In this document: one piece after another, positions 1 through 9,363 of the stretch
How positions within the stretch are numbered: position 1 is the stretch's first letter
Layout: every line of letters starts with the position of its first letter
From: an uncultured Clostridia bacterium
GTDB lineage: Bacteria; Bacillota; Clostridia; TANB77; CAG-508
Direction: 5' to 3'
Assembly: GCA_944386325.1 (NCBI GenBank)
Contig: CALXAP010000013.1
Coordinates: 1 to 50,004 of the forward strand
Length of the DNA stretch: 50,004 bases
Position numbers and translations under genes: made by a program
Notes under the pieces: generated by a model
Told to the model about the DNA's origin: nothing
The model's input: only the letters and a program-made list of their open reading frames with translations
The model's database searches: none

Positions 1-1894
1 CTTCTAATTGCTTATTTAATATAAGGTTAGAGACTGTAAGGTTTTCAATTATTTTGGCACAACCTAGTGAGTGGTCAAAATCAAAATGCGAAACAAATAA
101 GTAATCAATTTTTGTGATTCCTCTATCTAATAAATAAGGTAATAAGATATTTTCTCCAATATCATAGTTTTTATTTGTTACATTTCCTCCACCATCAATT
201 AATATATTTTTTTTATTTTCTGTAATTATTAGTGTAGAATCCCCTTGTCCAACATCTATAAAATAAATTTTTGTTTCTTTGTTGATATTAATTATAATAA
301 TATTAACAAATGCAATTATAAGTATTAATGATATAATTTTTATAATATATTTTCTTTTATTTTTTATAATCTTTTTTAATATTATAATTTCTTTTTTCTC
401 TAAAGCACTTAAATACTGCCATTCTTCTTTTATACCATATATCTTTTTTGTAATAATATATAGTAATATTATAAGATAATATAATATTACAAAAATTATT
501 TTAGGAGTTATAACCAATAGATTTGCATATGGAATATTCGAGCAACTATGTGAAATAAAGATTAATATCTCTATATTCATTTTTAAGAAAATAGATATAA
601 TCATTCCTAATTCATTTGATATAAAAAAGACAATAATATTAAAGAATCCAAAAATAATTATAATTGCTAAAACTGGTGTTGCAAGTAAATTTGAAATAAA
701 AAAAGTTATAGAAACATTATTAAAATAAACTGCTATTATCGGAAACACAAAAATTTGAGCTGAACAAGTTATTAAAAGTGTATTTATTATATATTTTATT
801 ATTTTATTTTTTGTTTTTACTTCATTAGACCATATTCTATACAGCACAACTATTCCAAGTGTTCCAGCATATGACAAAATTAGACCTACATCCAAAATTT
901 TAAAAGGATTTTCTATTAAAATAATGAGTATAGACAAAGCCATACTAACATATATATCCGATTTTCTATATAAAATCTTTGAACCAAGTAATATTATCCC
1001 CATTATGCAAGCTCTAACAACAGATGCTGTAAAATTTGTTAAATACATAAAAAATATTAGAAATAAAATTGAAAATATATTTGTATATCTTTTTCCAAAA
1101 TTGCTAAGTAAAAAAGATAAGCCTAATATGATATATGATACATGTGTTCCAGAAACAGCAAGCATATGTGATAAACTGCTATTTTTAAAATCTTCTTCTA
1201 TCTCTTCTGTAATATTTTCTTTATCTCCAATTAATATACCTACAAATAAACCACTTATTTCTTTAGGAAACATTTGATCTGAAGCATATGTAATATAATT
1301 TTTTATTTTATCTGCTAATAGAGTAATAGTATCTATTTGATTTTTCTTTACTATTTTTATTTTATTAGAATCTACTTTTATAGTTCCATATATTTTTTTA
1401 GTTTTTAAATACTGTTTATAATCAAATCCATTATAATTTCTTTGAACCGACGGTTCTTCAAATTCTCCAGATACATCAATTATATCTCCTAATTTTATAT
1501 CTATTTTATCTTTTTTTACTTTTAATATTAATTTAGTATTTTTATATTTACCTTGCAAAATTTTAACTACATACCTATCATAGAAGTCGTTTTGTGACAT
1601 TTCTTCTACAATTACTCCACATACATTTAATTTAGTTACATCTTTATATAAATTATCATACTTATAATTTGTAATTATAATATAAAAATTACTTATAATA
1701 GCAAATATAGTAAAAATTATTAAATACCTGCTAAAAAGTAAATCGTAATATCTCTTAATCTTTCTATTTTTTCTTACAACATAAATAAACAAATATATTA
1801 GTACAAAAATAAAAACTATACATAAATTAATGTATAGCCCCCATATTATACCTATTATAAATCCAAAAGAGGCAAATAAAATTGGTCTTTTTAT
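1..1894 (-). CDS. comEC: DNA internalization protein ComEC/Rec2 (3' end beyond window)
   Basis: Polytopic membrane channel that moves single-stranded transforming DNA across the cytoplasmic membrane. Translating the minus strand from 1894 gives a hydrophobic N-terminus, then the DUF4131 region with RNYNGFDYKQYL and KIYGT near 1400, the competence-domain signature HMLAVSGTHVSY near 1160, and many membrane segments. The metallo-beta-lactamase-like segment IDYLFVSHFDFDHSLG lies near 60-110, and the C-terminus is cut off by the window edge. I found no stop in the stretches I translated. The start is odd: an in-frame TAA (1895-1897) precedes an ATA codon at 1892-1894, which sits 9 nt from a good AGGAG (1904-1908). 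No ATG, GTG or TTG follows for about 30 codons. It may use AUA, or the start may have mutated from ATG. The family assignment is firm; the start is not. Confidence 0.88.
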   Translation of the reverse strand, partial: MKRPILFASFGFIIGIIWGLYINLCIVFIFVLIYLFIYVVRKNRKIKRYYDLLFSRYLIIFTIFAIISNFYIIITNYKYDNLYKDVTKLNVCGVIVEEMSQNDFYDRYVVKILQGKYKNTKLILKVKKDKIDIKLGDIIDVSGEFEEPSVQRNYNGFDYKQYLKTKKIYGTIKVDSNKIKIVKKNQIDTITLLADKIKNYITYASDQMFPKEISGLFVGILIGDKENITEEIEEDFKNSSLSHMLAVSGTHVSYIILGLSFLLSNFGKRYTNIFSILFLIFFMYLTNFTASVVRACIMGIILLGSKILYRKSDIYVSMALSILIILIENPFKILDVGLILSYAGTLGIVVLYRIWSNEVKTKNKIIKYIINTLLITCSAQIFVFPIIAVYFNNVSITFFISNLLATPVLAIIIIFGFFNIIVFFISNELGMIISIFLKMNIEILIFISHSCSNIPYANLLVITPKIIFVILYYLIILLYIITKKIYGIKEEWQYLSALEKKEIIILKKIIKNKRKYIIKIISLILIIAFVNIIIININKETKIYFIDVGQGDSTLIITENKKNILIDGGGNVTNKNYDIGENILLPYLLDRGITKIDYLFVSHFDFDHSLGCAKIIENLTVSNLILNKQLE

Positions 1895-1937
1895 TTAATA
1901 TCACTCCTATTTTTGCCCCCAAATTATAATATTTAAA

Positions 1938-3326
1938 TTATAACAATATTCTTCTTGCTTCTACAAATCTTGGTCCATAATATGAATTATTAACCGAATC
2001 TGTAACTACACCCCTTGTTGCATTTGCAGCATGTATAAATTTATTTTCACCTATATAAATTCCTACATGTCCGATTCTAGATTTTGAATCATTTAAAAAT
2101 ATTAATAAATCTCCTTGCTTTAATTCATCTTTTCCTACTTTTATACCATCATTTGCTTGTGCTCCAGATGTTCTACTTATAGAATATCCAAAATGATTAT
2201 ATACATATTTAGTAAAACCTGAACAATCAAAAGCATTTGGTCCATTTCCACCACTTACATATTTAGCACCTAAGAATGTTTTTGCATATTCCACAATTTC
2301 AGCACCTGTTGTTACAGAACTATTTTCATTATTATCTTCTACATCTTTTGTATTATTTACAGTATTTTCTCCTCTTGGTCTAGACATTCCTCTTGAAGTT
2401 GATTTATTACTTACTTTCTCATCTGATATTAATTTTTCTGCTACATATCCTTCTGTATCTTCATATTCTATTCTATACCAATTATTTTCTTCTCCTAAAA
2501 TAGTAACTTCATCATTTAATTCTAAAGAACCTATAGGCTCTGTATCAGTAGAAGGTCCACCTCTTACATAAACATTTTCTACATTTACATATCCTACATT
2601 ACTTTTTTGTGATGGCTCATCTTCTTGTGGCTCATCAGAAGTATCATCTGGCTCGTCTGTTTGTGTTTCTCCAACATCTGTAGCTGGCTCATCACTATTT
2701 GTTTCATTATTATTTAATACATCTTTTATAATCCAACCGCTTCCTAAATCACATGAAACATATGCCCATAAATTTGTAATTTCTTTAACACTAACTTTGC
2801 TATTTGCACTAATATCTCCTAATTTAATAGATGATACTAATGGAAGTATATATAAATTAGTATCTTTATTTACTGTATATTCTTGATCTATCTGTACTTC
2901 AAAATTATTATCTTCTACTACTGTGCTATTACTATCTTCACTATTTTGATTTGAGTTTTCATTTGGCTCTTCTTCAACTACTGTATTACTATCATCTTGT
3001 GAAGTGGTATTATTATCTTGTGTTTGTGTATTATCATCTGATGTACTTCCTGCAATATCTCCACTAACATCTAAATAATCTGCACTAACATATCCTGTTT
3101 CTCCATTAAATTCAACTCTATACCAACCATCATTTTCTTCTATTACATCAACTTCATCATTTTTATCCAAATTTAAAATTATAGATGATTTTGTTGTAGG
3201 TTCTTCCCTCATTCTTACTGTTTCAGCTGTTACAGTTCCAGTAGCTGCAAATGATTCTGAAACAAGCAAAGCTGTAGTACTTAGTAAACTTATTGAAAAA
3301 AATATTGCTTTATTTTTTATATTCAT
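1938..3326 (-). CDS. Secreted SH3-domain NlpC/P60 cell-wall endopeptidase
   Basis: Predicted secreted peptidoglycan hydrolase cutting within the peptide stem (NlpC/P60 cysteine peptidase). It has an N-terminal signal peptide (residues 1-27, ending around SFAA). Two clear bacterial SH3 domains lie near residues 28-90 and 240-300, with a weaker SH3-like segment around 145-205. Between them are acidic Asn/Asp/Glu/Thr-rich linkers that probably span the wall. The catalytic domain is C-terminal: Cys368 in FDCSGF, His420 in GHVGIYIG and a third polar residue near His432 in FIHAA. The start is supported by AGAGGAG just upstream and by a consensus promoter at 3361-3389. It is transcribed towards comEC. 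Such proteins act in daughter-cell separation or germination-type wall turnover; which of these applies cannot be told here. Confidence 0.9.
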   Translation of the reverse strand: MNIKNKAIFFSISLLSTTALLVSESFAATGTVTAETVRMREEPTTKSSIILNLDKNDEVDVIEENDGWYRVEFNGETGYVSADYLDVSGDIAGSTSDDNTQTQDNNTTSQDDSNTVVEEEPNENSNQNSEDSNSTVVEDNNFEVQIDQEYTVNKDTNLYILPLVSSIKLGDISANSKVSVKEITNLWAYVSCDLGSGWIIKDVLNNNETNSDEPATDVGETQTDEPDDTSDEPQEDEPSQKSNVGYVNVENVYVRGGPSTDTEPIGSLELNDEVTILGEENNWYRIEYEDTEGYVAEKLISDEKVSNKSTSRGMSRPRGENTVNNTKDVEDNNENSSVTTGAEIVEYAKTFLGAKYVSGGNGPNAFDCSGFTKYVYNHFGYSISRTSGAQANDGIKVGKDELKQGDLLIFLNDSKSRIGHVGIYIGENKFIHAANATRGVVTDSVNNSYYGPRFVEARRILL

Positions 3327-3360
3327 TAATGTAATTCTCCTCTTTTCAAAATTTGTACTA

Positions 3361-3389
3361 AGTATATAATTATTTTTCTTTTATGTCAA
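3361..3389 (-). promoter_or_regulatory. SigA promoter of the NlpC/P60 gene
   Basis: Read on the minus strand there is TTGACA (3389-3384), a 17-nt spacer and TATACT (3366-3361). This is a near-perfect housekeeping promoter about 35 nt upstream of the start codon. Confidence 0.75.
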
Positions 3390-3435
3390 ATCATACACGG
3401 AGTGATTATATGAAAATTTATAAGAATACTATACC

Positions 3436-3475
3436 AAAATAACCAAATAGAGCAATTGCTCTATTTGGTTATTTT
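3436..3475. terminator. Perfect 18-bp hairpin terminator overlapping a gene end
   Basis: Arms at 3436-3453 and 3458-3475 are exactly complementary around an AATT loop, with A and T runs outside, so the hairpin could work in both directions. The stop codon and last five codons of the upstream minus-strand gene lie inside the stem. Confidence 0.75.
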
Positions 3476-3964
3476 GTTTAATATAGTATATCCTCTTGGT
3501 AGTGGGGTATCCTCCCACCCTACCAATATGCCATATTGACCAGATGGATCTTCTGCCCAAAATGCTTGAGCCTCTTTTTCTCTAGAATACCTCCTTTTTG
3601 TCTCTCCAGTACTTCTTTTTTGCTTATATTCAATTACTTCATTGTTATATGAAGCAATTGCCTTTTTCGTTTTTTCTTCTGCAACACTTTCGGAAAATGT
3701 TGACCCTATAGGTATAAATGCACCTTTATACCTATTTTCTTCTCTAGTAGAACATAACAAATATACTTTCCTTTCTATTTGTCCTTGTTCCCACCTTTGA
3801 AGGCTTTGCTTACCATCCACAAATTGTAGCAACCCCAAAACTATTGCTAATATAAACACTCCTAATACAATCATTTTGGGAATTTTAAATAATAGCACTC
3901 TAATATTTAAAATTCTACTTAAATACAATAATCCCATTTCCCGATATTCTTTAATTCTTTTCAT
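3461..3964 (-). CDS. Small membrane-anchored protein of unknown function
   Basis: I do not recognise this family. The product is about 167 aa, with a basic N-terminus, one hydrophobic segment (about residues 25-50, with VLGVFILAIVLGLLQF) and a mostly polar, basic C-terminal part. That part contains a GAFIPIGSTF stretch and a WAEDPSGQYGILVGWED stretch. I start at the ATG at 3964 rather than an in-frame ATG 15 nt upstream, because GGGAGTG lies 6 nt before 3964 and would itself encode the intervening residues. It follows smc with a gap of about 85 nt and ends inside a perfect terminator stem. Its C-terminal half looks somewhat richer in G/C-ending codons than the neighbours, which may mean later arrival. 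The function is unknown. Confidence 0.6.
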   Translation of the reverse strand: MKRIKEYREMGLLYLSRILNIRVLLFKIPKMIVLGVFILAIVLGLLQFVDGKQSLQRWEQGQIERKVYLLCSTREENRYKGAFIPIGSTFSESVAEEKTKKAIASYNNEVIEYKQKRSTGETKRRYSREKEAQAFWAEDPSGQYGILVGWEDTPLPRGYTILNKITK

Positions 3965-4048
3965 TTTTTTCACTCCCATAATTTATAATCATAAATTATC
4001 TTTATAAATTTTTCCCTCTTTTATTATACCATTTTCTACATATTATGT

Positions 4049-7000
4049 CTACTTGAGTTTTATAGATAGTAATTTTGAAATACCTTTTTCCTCCATTGTT
4101 ATTCCATATACAGTATTTGCAGCTTCCATTGTTCCTTTCCTATGTGTAATAACTAAAAACTGTATTTCCTTTGTAAACTTTTTTAAATACTCTGCATATC
4201 TATAAACATTTACATCATCTAATGCTGCCTCGATTTCATCTAAAACACAAAATGGTGCAGGATTTATTTTTAATATTGCAAATAATAATGCAATAGCAGT
4301 TAAAGCTCTTTCTCCTCCTGAAAGAAGCATCATATTTTGTAATTTCTTTCCTGGTGGCTGAGCCTCTATATCTATTCCACATTCTAATACATTACCATCT
4401 GCTAATTTTAATTCTGCTTTACCTCCTCCAAATAATTCAGAAAAAATCTCCCCAAAATTTTTATTTATTATATTAAACTGTTCTTTAAATTGTTTCTCCA
4501 TAATCTTTAACATATCATCTATAACTTTATTTAGTTTAACACCTGTTTCTTCTAAATCATTTTTTTGTTCCATAATAAAATCGTATCTTTGTTTTGTTTG
4601 TTTATAATCTTCAATTGAATCTATATTTATGCTTCCAAGTTCTTTTATTTTTCCTCTTATTTCAGATACTTTACTTTGAACTTCTTGTACATTTTCTGTT
4701 TTTTCATAATTTTCAACATTATTAGGAGTTACTTCATATTCATCCCACATTTTATTTATAATTTGTTCTAAATCTAATTCGTATTTTGATTTTCTTATTT
4801 CTACTTTGCTAATTTGTTCCTTTAATGTTTCAATAGTATTAAATTGACTTATTATATCTTCTTCTACAATAACTAATTTTTCTTCTTCAGATTTTTTAGC
4901 ATTTTTTATAATTTCTAATTGATTATTATTTTCCTCTAAATTAACATTCGCATTTTTTATACTATCTTTTAATAATTCTATTTTTTTATCTAAATCTTCA
5001 TTATTTTTTTCTATATCATTACATAAAGCTAATTTACTTTCTTTATTTTTATTTGTGTTTATTATATCTTCTTCTACTCTTTTTACAATTTCATTAATTG
5101 ATAGTCCACTTTCGTTAAATGATGTTACTGAAATTTTTAAATTTGTTATTTCATAATTTAAATCATCTATGTACTTTTGACTATCCTTATTATTCTCTAC
5201 AAAATTATTTATTTCTATATTCATTTTGTCTATTAATTCATCTATTTCTAAAATTTCTTTTTCTAGCTGTTCTTTTTCTTTTAAATTACTATTTTCTTCT
5301 TGCTCTAAAGTATTTAATTTTGCCTTGTTATTATTTAATTGTTCTTCTTTTTTTAATATATCTATATCTAATAATTCTAATTTTTGTTTTTGTGTTGCAT
5401 AAACAATCTCTATTTCTTGTAAGTTTTTATCTAAATTATTTGATTCAATAAGAACATCTTCTATACTTTTTATATATTCATCTTTTTCTTTTTTCTTAAA
5501 TTCTAACTTATTATTTAATTCTTTTACTATGTCTTGAAGTTCTTCAATTTCCCTTTTTCTTCCTAAAATATTTACAGTTTTATTAATTACAGCTCCACCT
5601 GTTATTGAACCTGATGGATTTATAATATCTCCTTTTAATGTAACAATTCTAAAAGAATAAGAATTTTGTTTTGCAAGTAATACTGCATTATCTATATCAT
5701 CAACAACAACAGTTCTCCCAAGTAAATTTAATATAATTTTTTCATATATATTATTTACTTTTACTAAATCAGATGCTATTCCTACTACACCATTTATACC
5801 TTTTAAATTTATTTTATCTAATTTTTTCCCTTTAATTTCTGAAATTGGTAAAAATGATGCTCTACCTATATTATTCTTTCTTAAATATTCTATTAATTTT
5901 TTTGCTTCTTTATCTGTGTCTGTAACTATATTTTGCATTGCTTGACCAAGTGCCATTTCTATTGCTATTTGATATTTTTCTTCAACTAAAAGAAGGTTTG
6001 CTAATACTCCATGTACACCTTTTGCTAATTCTTTATCTTTATCTAATGCTAATAATATAGATTTAACACTTTTTACATATCCTTCTTTATCTTTTTCTGT
6101 TTCTTGCAAAAACTTTAATTTTGAGCTTTTCATATTTATTTCAGATAATAAATTATTTATCTCTTTTTCGTAAAAACTTATTTTTTCATTACTTTCTTTC
6201 TTTTTTTCCTGAATATCTTTTATAGAAACAATTAATTTATTTCTTTTATCTTCAATTTCGTGAAAATTACTTAATATATCTTGTTTTTCTATCTGTTTAC
6301 TATCTTTTTCAGATATATATTCATAAATATCATCTTCTAAAACTTTTTTTCTTTTTTGCAAATTTTCTAAATTTATTTTTTTCTCATTAATTTGAGAATT
6401 TTTTTCATATTTAGAATCTACTAAATTACTTAACTCTTCCTTTTTTCTTTCTATCTCTAATTCTTCTTTTGATAATTTAGAATTTATTTCTTCAAGTTCT
6501 TTTTGTTTTTCTTGTAGTTCACTTTCATATTTATTTTTTTCCTCACTCAATTTTTCTTGTTTTAAAACTCTTTCATTTTTTTCTTCTTCTAATTCTTTTA
6601 TTCTATTATCTAATTCATTTATTTCGTTTATATATCTTTCATAATTTTCTTTATTACTTTCTATTTTTTGTACAGATAAATTGATATCTGCATTTAATTT
6701 TTCTATATTTCTAGTTGTTTCAAAACTTTCTTTTTGTTTATCTTCAATTTCTAAATTTATTTTTTCAATACTGTTTTTTAAAGTTTCTTTACTTTTTTGA
6801 AAATTTTCTAATTTCTCTTTTTCACTTTTATTTTGATCTTCTAAAATATTAAGATTTTCTATTATTTCAGAAATTTTTCTTTTATCCTCATTAATATTAT
6901 ATATAAAAAGCCCAATTTCAATACTTTTTAATTTTTCTCTCAAATCTAAATATGTTTTTGCTTTTTCTGACTGTTTTCTTAATGGTTCTATATTTCCTTC

Positions 7001-7594
7001 TATTTCAACTAATATATCATTAATTCTTACTAAATTAAGTTTTGTTTGTTCTAGCTTTTTTTCCGATTCTTCTTTTCTAGCTCTATACTTAACAATTCCA
7101 GCAGCTTCCTCAAAAATGCGCCTTCTATCTTCAGATTTATTACTTAATATTTCATCAATTTTTCCTTGACCTATAATTGAATACCCATCTTTTCCAATTC
7201 CTGTATCCATAAATAATTCTAAAATATCTTTTAATCTACATGGTGCCTTATTTATAAAATAGCCTGATTCCCCACTTCTATATATTCTTCTTGTAACAGT
7301 TACTTCTGTATAATCTATAGGCAATCTTTCATCTGAATTATCTATAACTATTGAAACTTCTGCAAATCCTAAAGATTTTCTAGTTTCTGTACCTGCAAAA
7401 ATAATATCTTCAGACTTTGTACCTCTTAAAGATTTCATACTTTGCTCTCCAAGTACCCATCTTATACTATCAGATATATTACTTTTTCCTGAACCATTAG
7501 GCCCGATAACTACTGTTATTCCTGGCATAAATTCTAAAACTGTTTTATCTGCAAACGATTTAAATCCATGTAATTCTAGTCTTTTTAAATACAT
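4049..7594 (-). CDS. smc: Chromosome segregation protein SMC
   Basis: Structural maintenance of chromosomes ATPase; with ScpA/ScpB it forms bacterial condensin that organises and segregates the nucleoid. The product is about 1181 aa, as expected. It has an N-terminal head with Walker A GPNGSGKS (residues 31-38), then a long Lys/Glu-rich coiled coil. A hinge near 500-660 contains GVHGVLANLL and GRASFLPI, followed by a returning coiled coil. The C-terminal head carries the signature LLSGGERALTA and Walker B FCVLDEIEAALDD. A GTG at 7603 is in frame, but the ATG at 7594 gives the family-typical MYLKRLELHGFKSFA start and has AGGTGAGG before it. The usual neighbours rnc and ftsY are not present in this window. 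Confidence 0.97.
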   Translation of the reverse strand: MYLKRLELHGFKSFADKTVLEFMPGITVVIGPNGSGKSNISDSIRWVLGEQSMKSLRGTKSEDIIFAGTETRKSLGFAEVSIVIDNSDERLPIDYTEVTVTRRIYRSGESGYFINKAPCRLKDILELFMDTGIGKDGYSIIGQGKIDEILSNKSEDRRRIFEEAAGIVKYRARKEESEKKLEQTKLNLVRINDILVEIEGNIEPLRKQSEKAKTYLDLREKLKSIEIGLFIYNINEDKRKISEIIENLNILEDQNKSEKEKLENFQKSKETLKNSIEKINLEIEDKQKESFETTRNIEKLNADINLSVQKIESNKENYERYINEINELDNRIKELEEEKNERVLKQEKLSEEKNKYESELQEKQKELEEINSKLSKEELEIERKKEELSNLVDSKYEKNSQINEKKINLENLQKRKKVLEDDIYEYISEKDSKQIEKQDILSNFHEIEDKRNKLIVSIKDIQEKKKESNEKISFYEKEINNLLSEINMKSSKLKFLQETEKDKEGYVKSVKSILLALDKDKELAKGVHGVLANLLLVEEKYQIAIEMALGQAMQNIVTDTDKEAKKLIEYLRKNNIGRASFLPISEIKGKKLDKINLKGINGVVGIASDLVKVNNIYEKIILNLLGRTVVVDDIDNAVLLAKQNSYSFRIVTLKGDIINPSGSITGGAVINKTVNILGRKREIEELQDIVKELNNKLEFKKKEKDEYIKSIEDVLIESNNLDKNLQEIEIVYATQKQKLELLDIDILKKEEQLNNNKAKLNTLEQEENSNLKEKEQLEKEILEIDELIDKMNIEINNFVENNKDSQKYIDDLNYEITNLKISVTSFNESGLSINEIVKRVEEDIINTNKNKESKLALCNDIEKNNEDLDKKIELLKDSIKNANVNLEENNNQLEIIKNAKKSEEEKLVIVEEDIISQFNTIETLKEQISKVEIRKSKYELDLEQIINKMWDEYEVTPNNVENYEKTENVQEVQSKVSEIRGKIKELGSINIDSIEDYKQTKQRYDFIMEQKNDLEETGVKLNKVIDDMLKIMEKQFKEQFNIINKNFGEIFSELFGGGKAELKLADGNVLECGIDIEAQPPGKKLQNMMLLSGGERALTAIALLFAILKINPAPFCVLDEIEAALDDVNVYRYAEYLKKFTKEIQFLVITHRKGTMEAANTVYGITMEEKGISKLLSIKLK

Positions 7595-7624
7595 TATCCT
7601 CACCTTTTTACTATATCAATATAT

Positions 7625-7653
7625 ATAATATAGTAAAAAATAAATTTTATCAA
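7625..7653 (-). promoter_or_regulatory. Candidate SigA promoter of smc
   Basis: On the minus strand, TTGATA (7653-7648), 17 nt, TATTAT (7630-7625) lies about 30 nt upstream of the smc start. The region is very AT-rich, so the match is only moderately informative. Confidence 0.45.
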
Positions 7654-7708
7654 TATTTTATAGGCAAAATCTTTGATTTTGAGCCTGAAGAATAGCTGCA
7701 ATTTTCAG

Positions 7709-8066
7709 TTGCAATGAATAGTGAATGGTGAATAATTTATCTTGTAGAGTAGGTAGAAAAATTAATGTATTATTATTGAATAAATTTTGAATGTGATTGG
7801 AGATGTTTTTAGAATTTGTTATATAATTTAATGAGGAATGTTCATGGGCAAAATCTTTGATTTTGAGCCTGAATGAAAGAGGCGCATTAAATTATATTAC
7901 AAATTCTTAAACATCGTATTGAACCGAAAAATTTATGAAATATAATACATTCATTTTCCTACTGGATAATTTAATATTATTTAAATAAATAGAGAAGTAC
8001 AAAAAGGATATATATAATAATTTAGAAGTCAAAGGCATTTAGGAAGACCACAGCTATCATTTTGAC
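7709..8066. repeat. Composite dispersed repeat, copy 1 (second copy at right edge)
   Basis: This stretch matches 49640-50004 nearly base for base in the same orientation. It opens with TTGCAATGAATAGTGAATGG and a TTGTAGAGTA block. It continues with a long imperfect palindrome (about 7768-7945) whose centre reads GGGCAAAATC-TTT-GATTTTGAGCC, and ends with the conserved loop of the inverted-repeat element at 7997-8096. Relatives of the palindrome occur at 13.8-14.1 kb and 35.6-35.8 kb. The whole spacer 7595-8250 holds no credible gene. Confidence 0.75.
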
Positions 8067-8096
8067 GATAAATTATTATATATATCCTTTTTGTAC
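7997..8096. repeat. 100-bp element: perfect 28-bp inverted repeat with conserved 44-nt loop
   Basis: Arms 7997-8024 and 8069-8096 are exactly complementary (outer end GTACAAAAAGGATATATATA). The 44-nt interior contains a further GTCAAA...TTTTGAC pairing. The partial copy at 49936-50004 keeps the interior almost unchanged (one base differs), while its left arm has two substitutions. It could be a miniature mobile element or a structured RNA; I do not recognise the family. Confidence 0.7.
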
Positions 8097-8146
8097 GGTT
8101 TATTTTTTATACAAATTTTTATTTAGAGATATTTCTTCGGAGCACC

Positions 8147-8165
8147 GGGCGAACACTGTTCGCCC
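8147..8165. repeat. GGGCGAACACTGTTCGCCC palindrome, copy 1
   Basis: A 19-bp near-perfect palindrome, GC-rich against an AT-rich background. Other copies are at 10707-10725, 24987-25005 and 39331-39349, each in a spacer and each followed or preceded by CTAC/GTAG-type bases. Confidence 0.7.
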
Positions 8166-8250
8166 CTACGTTTGCATGATTTTTTATTATGGTGGATTTT
8201 TATTTTGTAGAGTAAGTAGAAAAATTAATGTAGCTTAAGAAGATAATATA

Positions 8251-9313
8251 TTAACTATTTTCTTCTCGTTCTTGTTTTTGTATTTCAAATATCGCTTTTT
8301 GACTTTCTATTTCAGCTCTAAGTTCTTCTTCAGTTGGTAAATATGTTTTATATTTTGTTGCAAATAATTGCTCATTCCCATTCAATATAGAATATCTAGC
8401 TACATCTGCATCTGTATCTGTACAAAGTAAAATACCTATTGTTGGATTATCATCTTTAGACTTTTTTAGTTCATCATACATTCTTACATACATATCCATT
8501 TGCCCTATGTCCTGATGCGTTACTTGATTAGTCTTTAAATCTATTAATACAAAACATTTTAAAATATAGTTATAGAAAACCAAATCTATATAATAATCTC
8601 CTTTTTCTGTACGAATATGTTGCTGTCTTTCTACAAATGCATAACCCTTTCCGAAGTTCCATTAAAAACTTTTGTAAATTATTTATAATACTTGTTTCTA
8701 ATTCTGTTTCCGTATATGTATCCTCTAATGAAAATCCTAAAAATTCTGCTATCACTGGATTCTTTATAAATTCCAGTTTATCCATTAAATAATGTCCTTT
8801 ATTTTTTTCTTTCATTTCTTCAATTACAGGTTCTTTTACTTGTGATTTTAATAGTCTATAATAATATTGTGAAGATATATTTCTTTGTAAAGTTCTAACA
8901 CTCCAAGTCTGTTCAGCTGTCTCTCTTTCATACCATTCTCTTGCTTTTACATCTTCTACTTGTAATAAAATTTTATAATGAGTCCAAGAAAGTAACATAT
9001 CAGATTTTGCATTCATTGAATGCAAAATGTTTGGAAATGTTTTGTAAAATTGTAAAAAGTAGTATAAATTTCTTAATTCAAATCCTTTTCCATATTCCTT
9101 TTTTAATTCTTTAGATAACTTTTTTAATACTTCTGTACCATAGTTTGCTCTATTTTCTCCCTTTAATTCTTCTTCAGCAATTCTATAACCTATAAGCCAA
9201 TTTCTTTCTACTAATGCAATATTTACCGATTGAAATGTATTATATTGAATAAAATGACGATATGTTAGAGCAAAAAACTGTGTGAAATTAGAAGTTTTTG
9301 TTAGTTTGAGCAA
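8251..9313 (-). pseudogene. DUF1016/YhcG-type PDDEXK nuclease-family gene, split by a 1-base insertion
   Basis: Two adjacent reading frames together encode one full-length (about 350 aa) DUF1016-family protein. These are putative PD-(D/E)XK nucleases often found next to restriction or toxin genes. The N-terminal part (8654-9313) has family features such as ALVERNWLIGYRIAEEEL, YGKGFELRNLYYFLQFY and SWTHYKILLQV. The C-terminal part (8251 to about 8653) carries DYYIDLVFYN, CFVLIDLK and DIGQMDMYV, which is the nuclease core. Removing one C (minus strand) at about 8653 restores ELGKGYAFVERQQHIRTEKG, the conserved junction. As it stands the first frame ends after about 25 unrelated residues. The only start seen is a TTG at 9313 without a clear ribosome binding site. 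It is either a true pseudogene or a sequencing error. Confidence 0.85.
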
Positions 9314-9317
9314 AAAC

Positions 9318-9346
9318 TTTACAAAATATAAAAAAAGAATTAAAAT
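9318..9346 (+). promoter_or_regulatory. Candidate SigA promoter of the DUF4143 ATPase gene
   Basis: TTTACA, 17 nt, TAAAAT, ending 17 nt before the start codon; AGGTGATG lies in between. It overlaps the 5' end of the divergent DUF1016 gene. Confidence 0.5.
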
Positions 9347-9363
9347 ATATTTAGGTGATGTAA

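Noticed and set aside
279..1277. Plus-strand frames of 66 and 117 aa in the first 1.3 kb
   Set aside because: They are antisense to comEC, whose domains are clearly readable on the minus strand.
5119..5451. Hydrophobic 110-aa plus-strand frame inside smc
   Set aside because: Antisense shadow of the coiled-coil codons of smc; no ribosome site.
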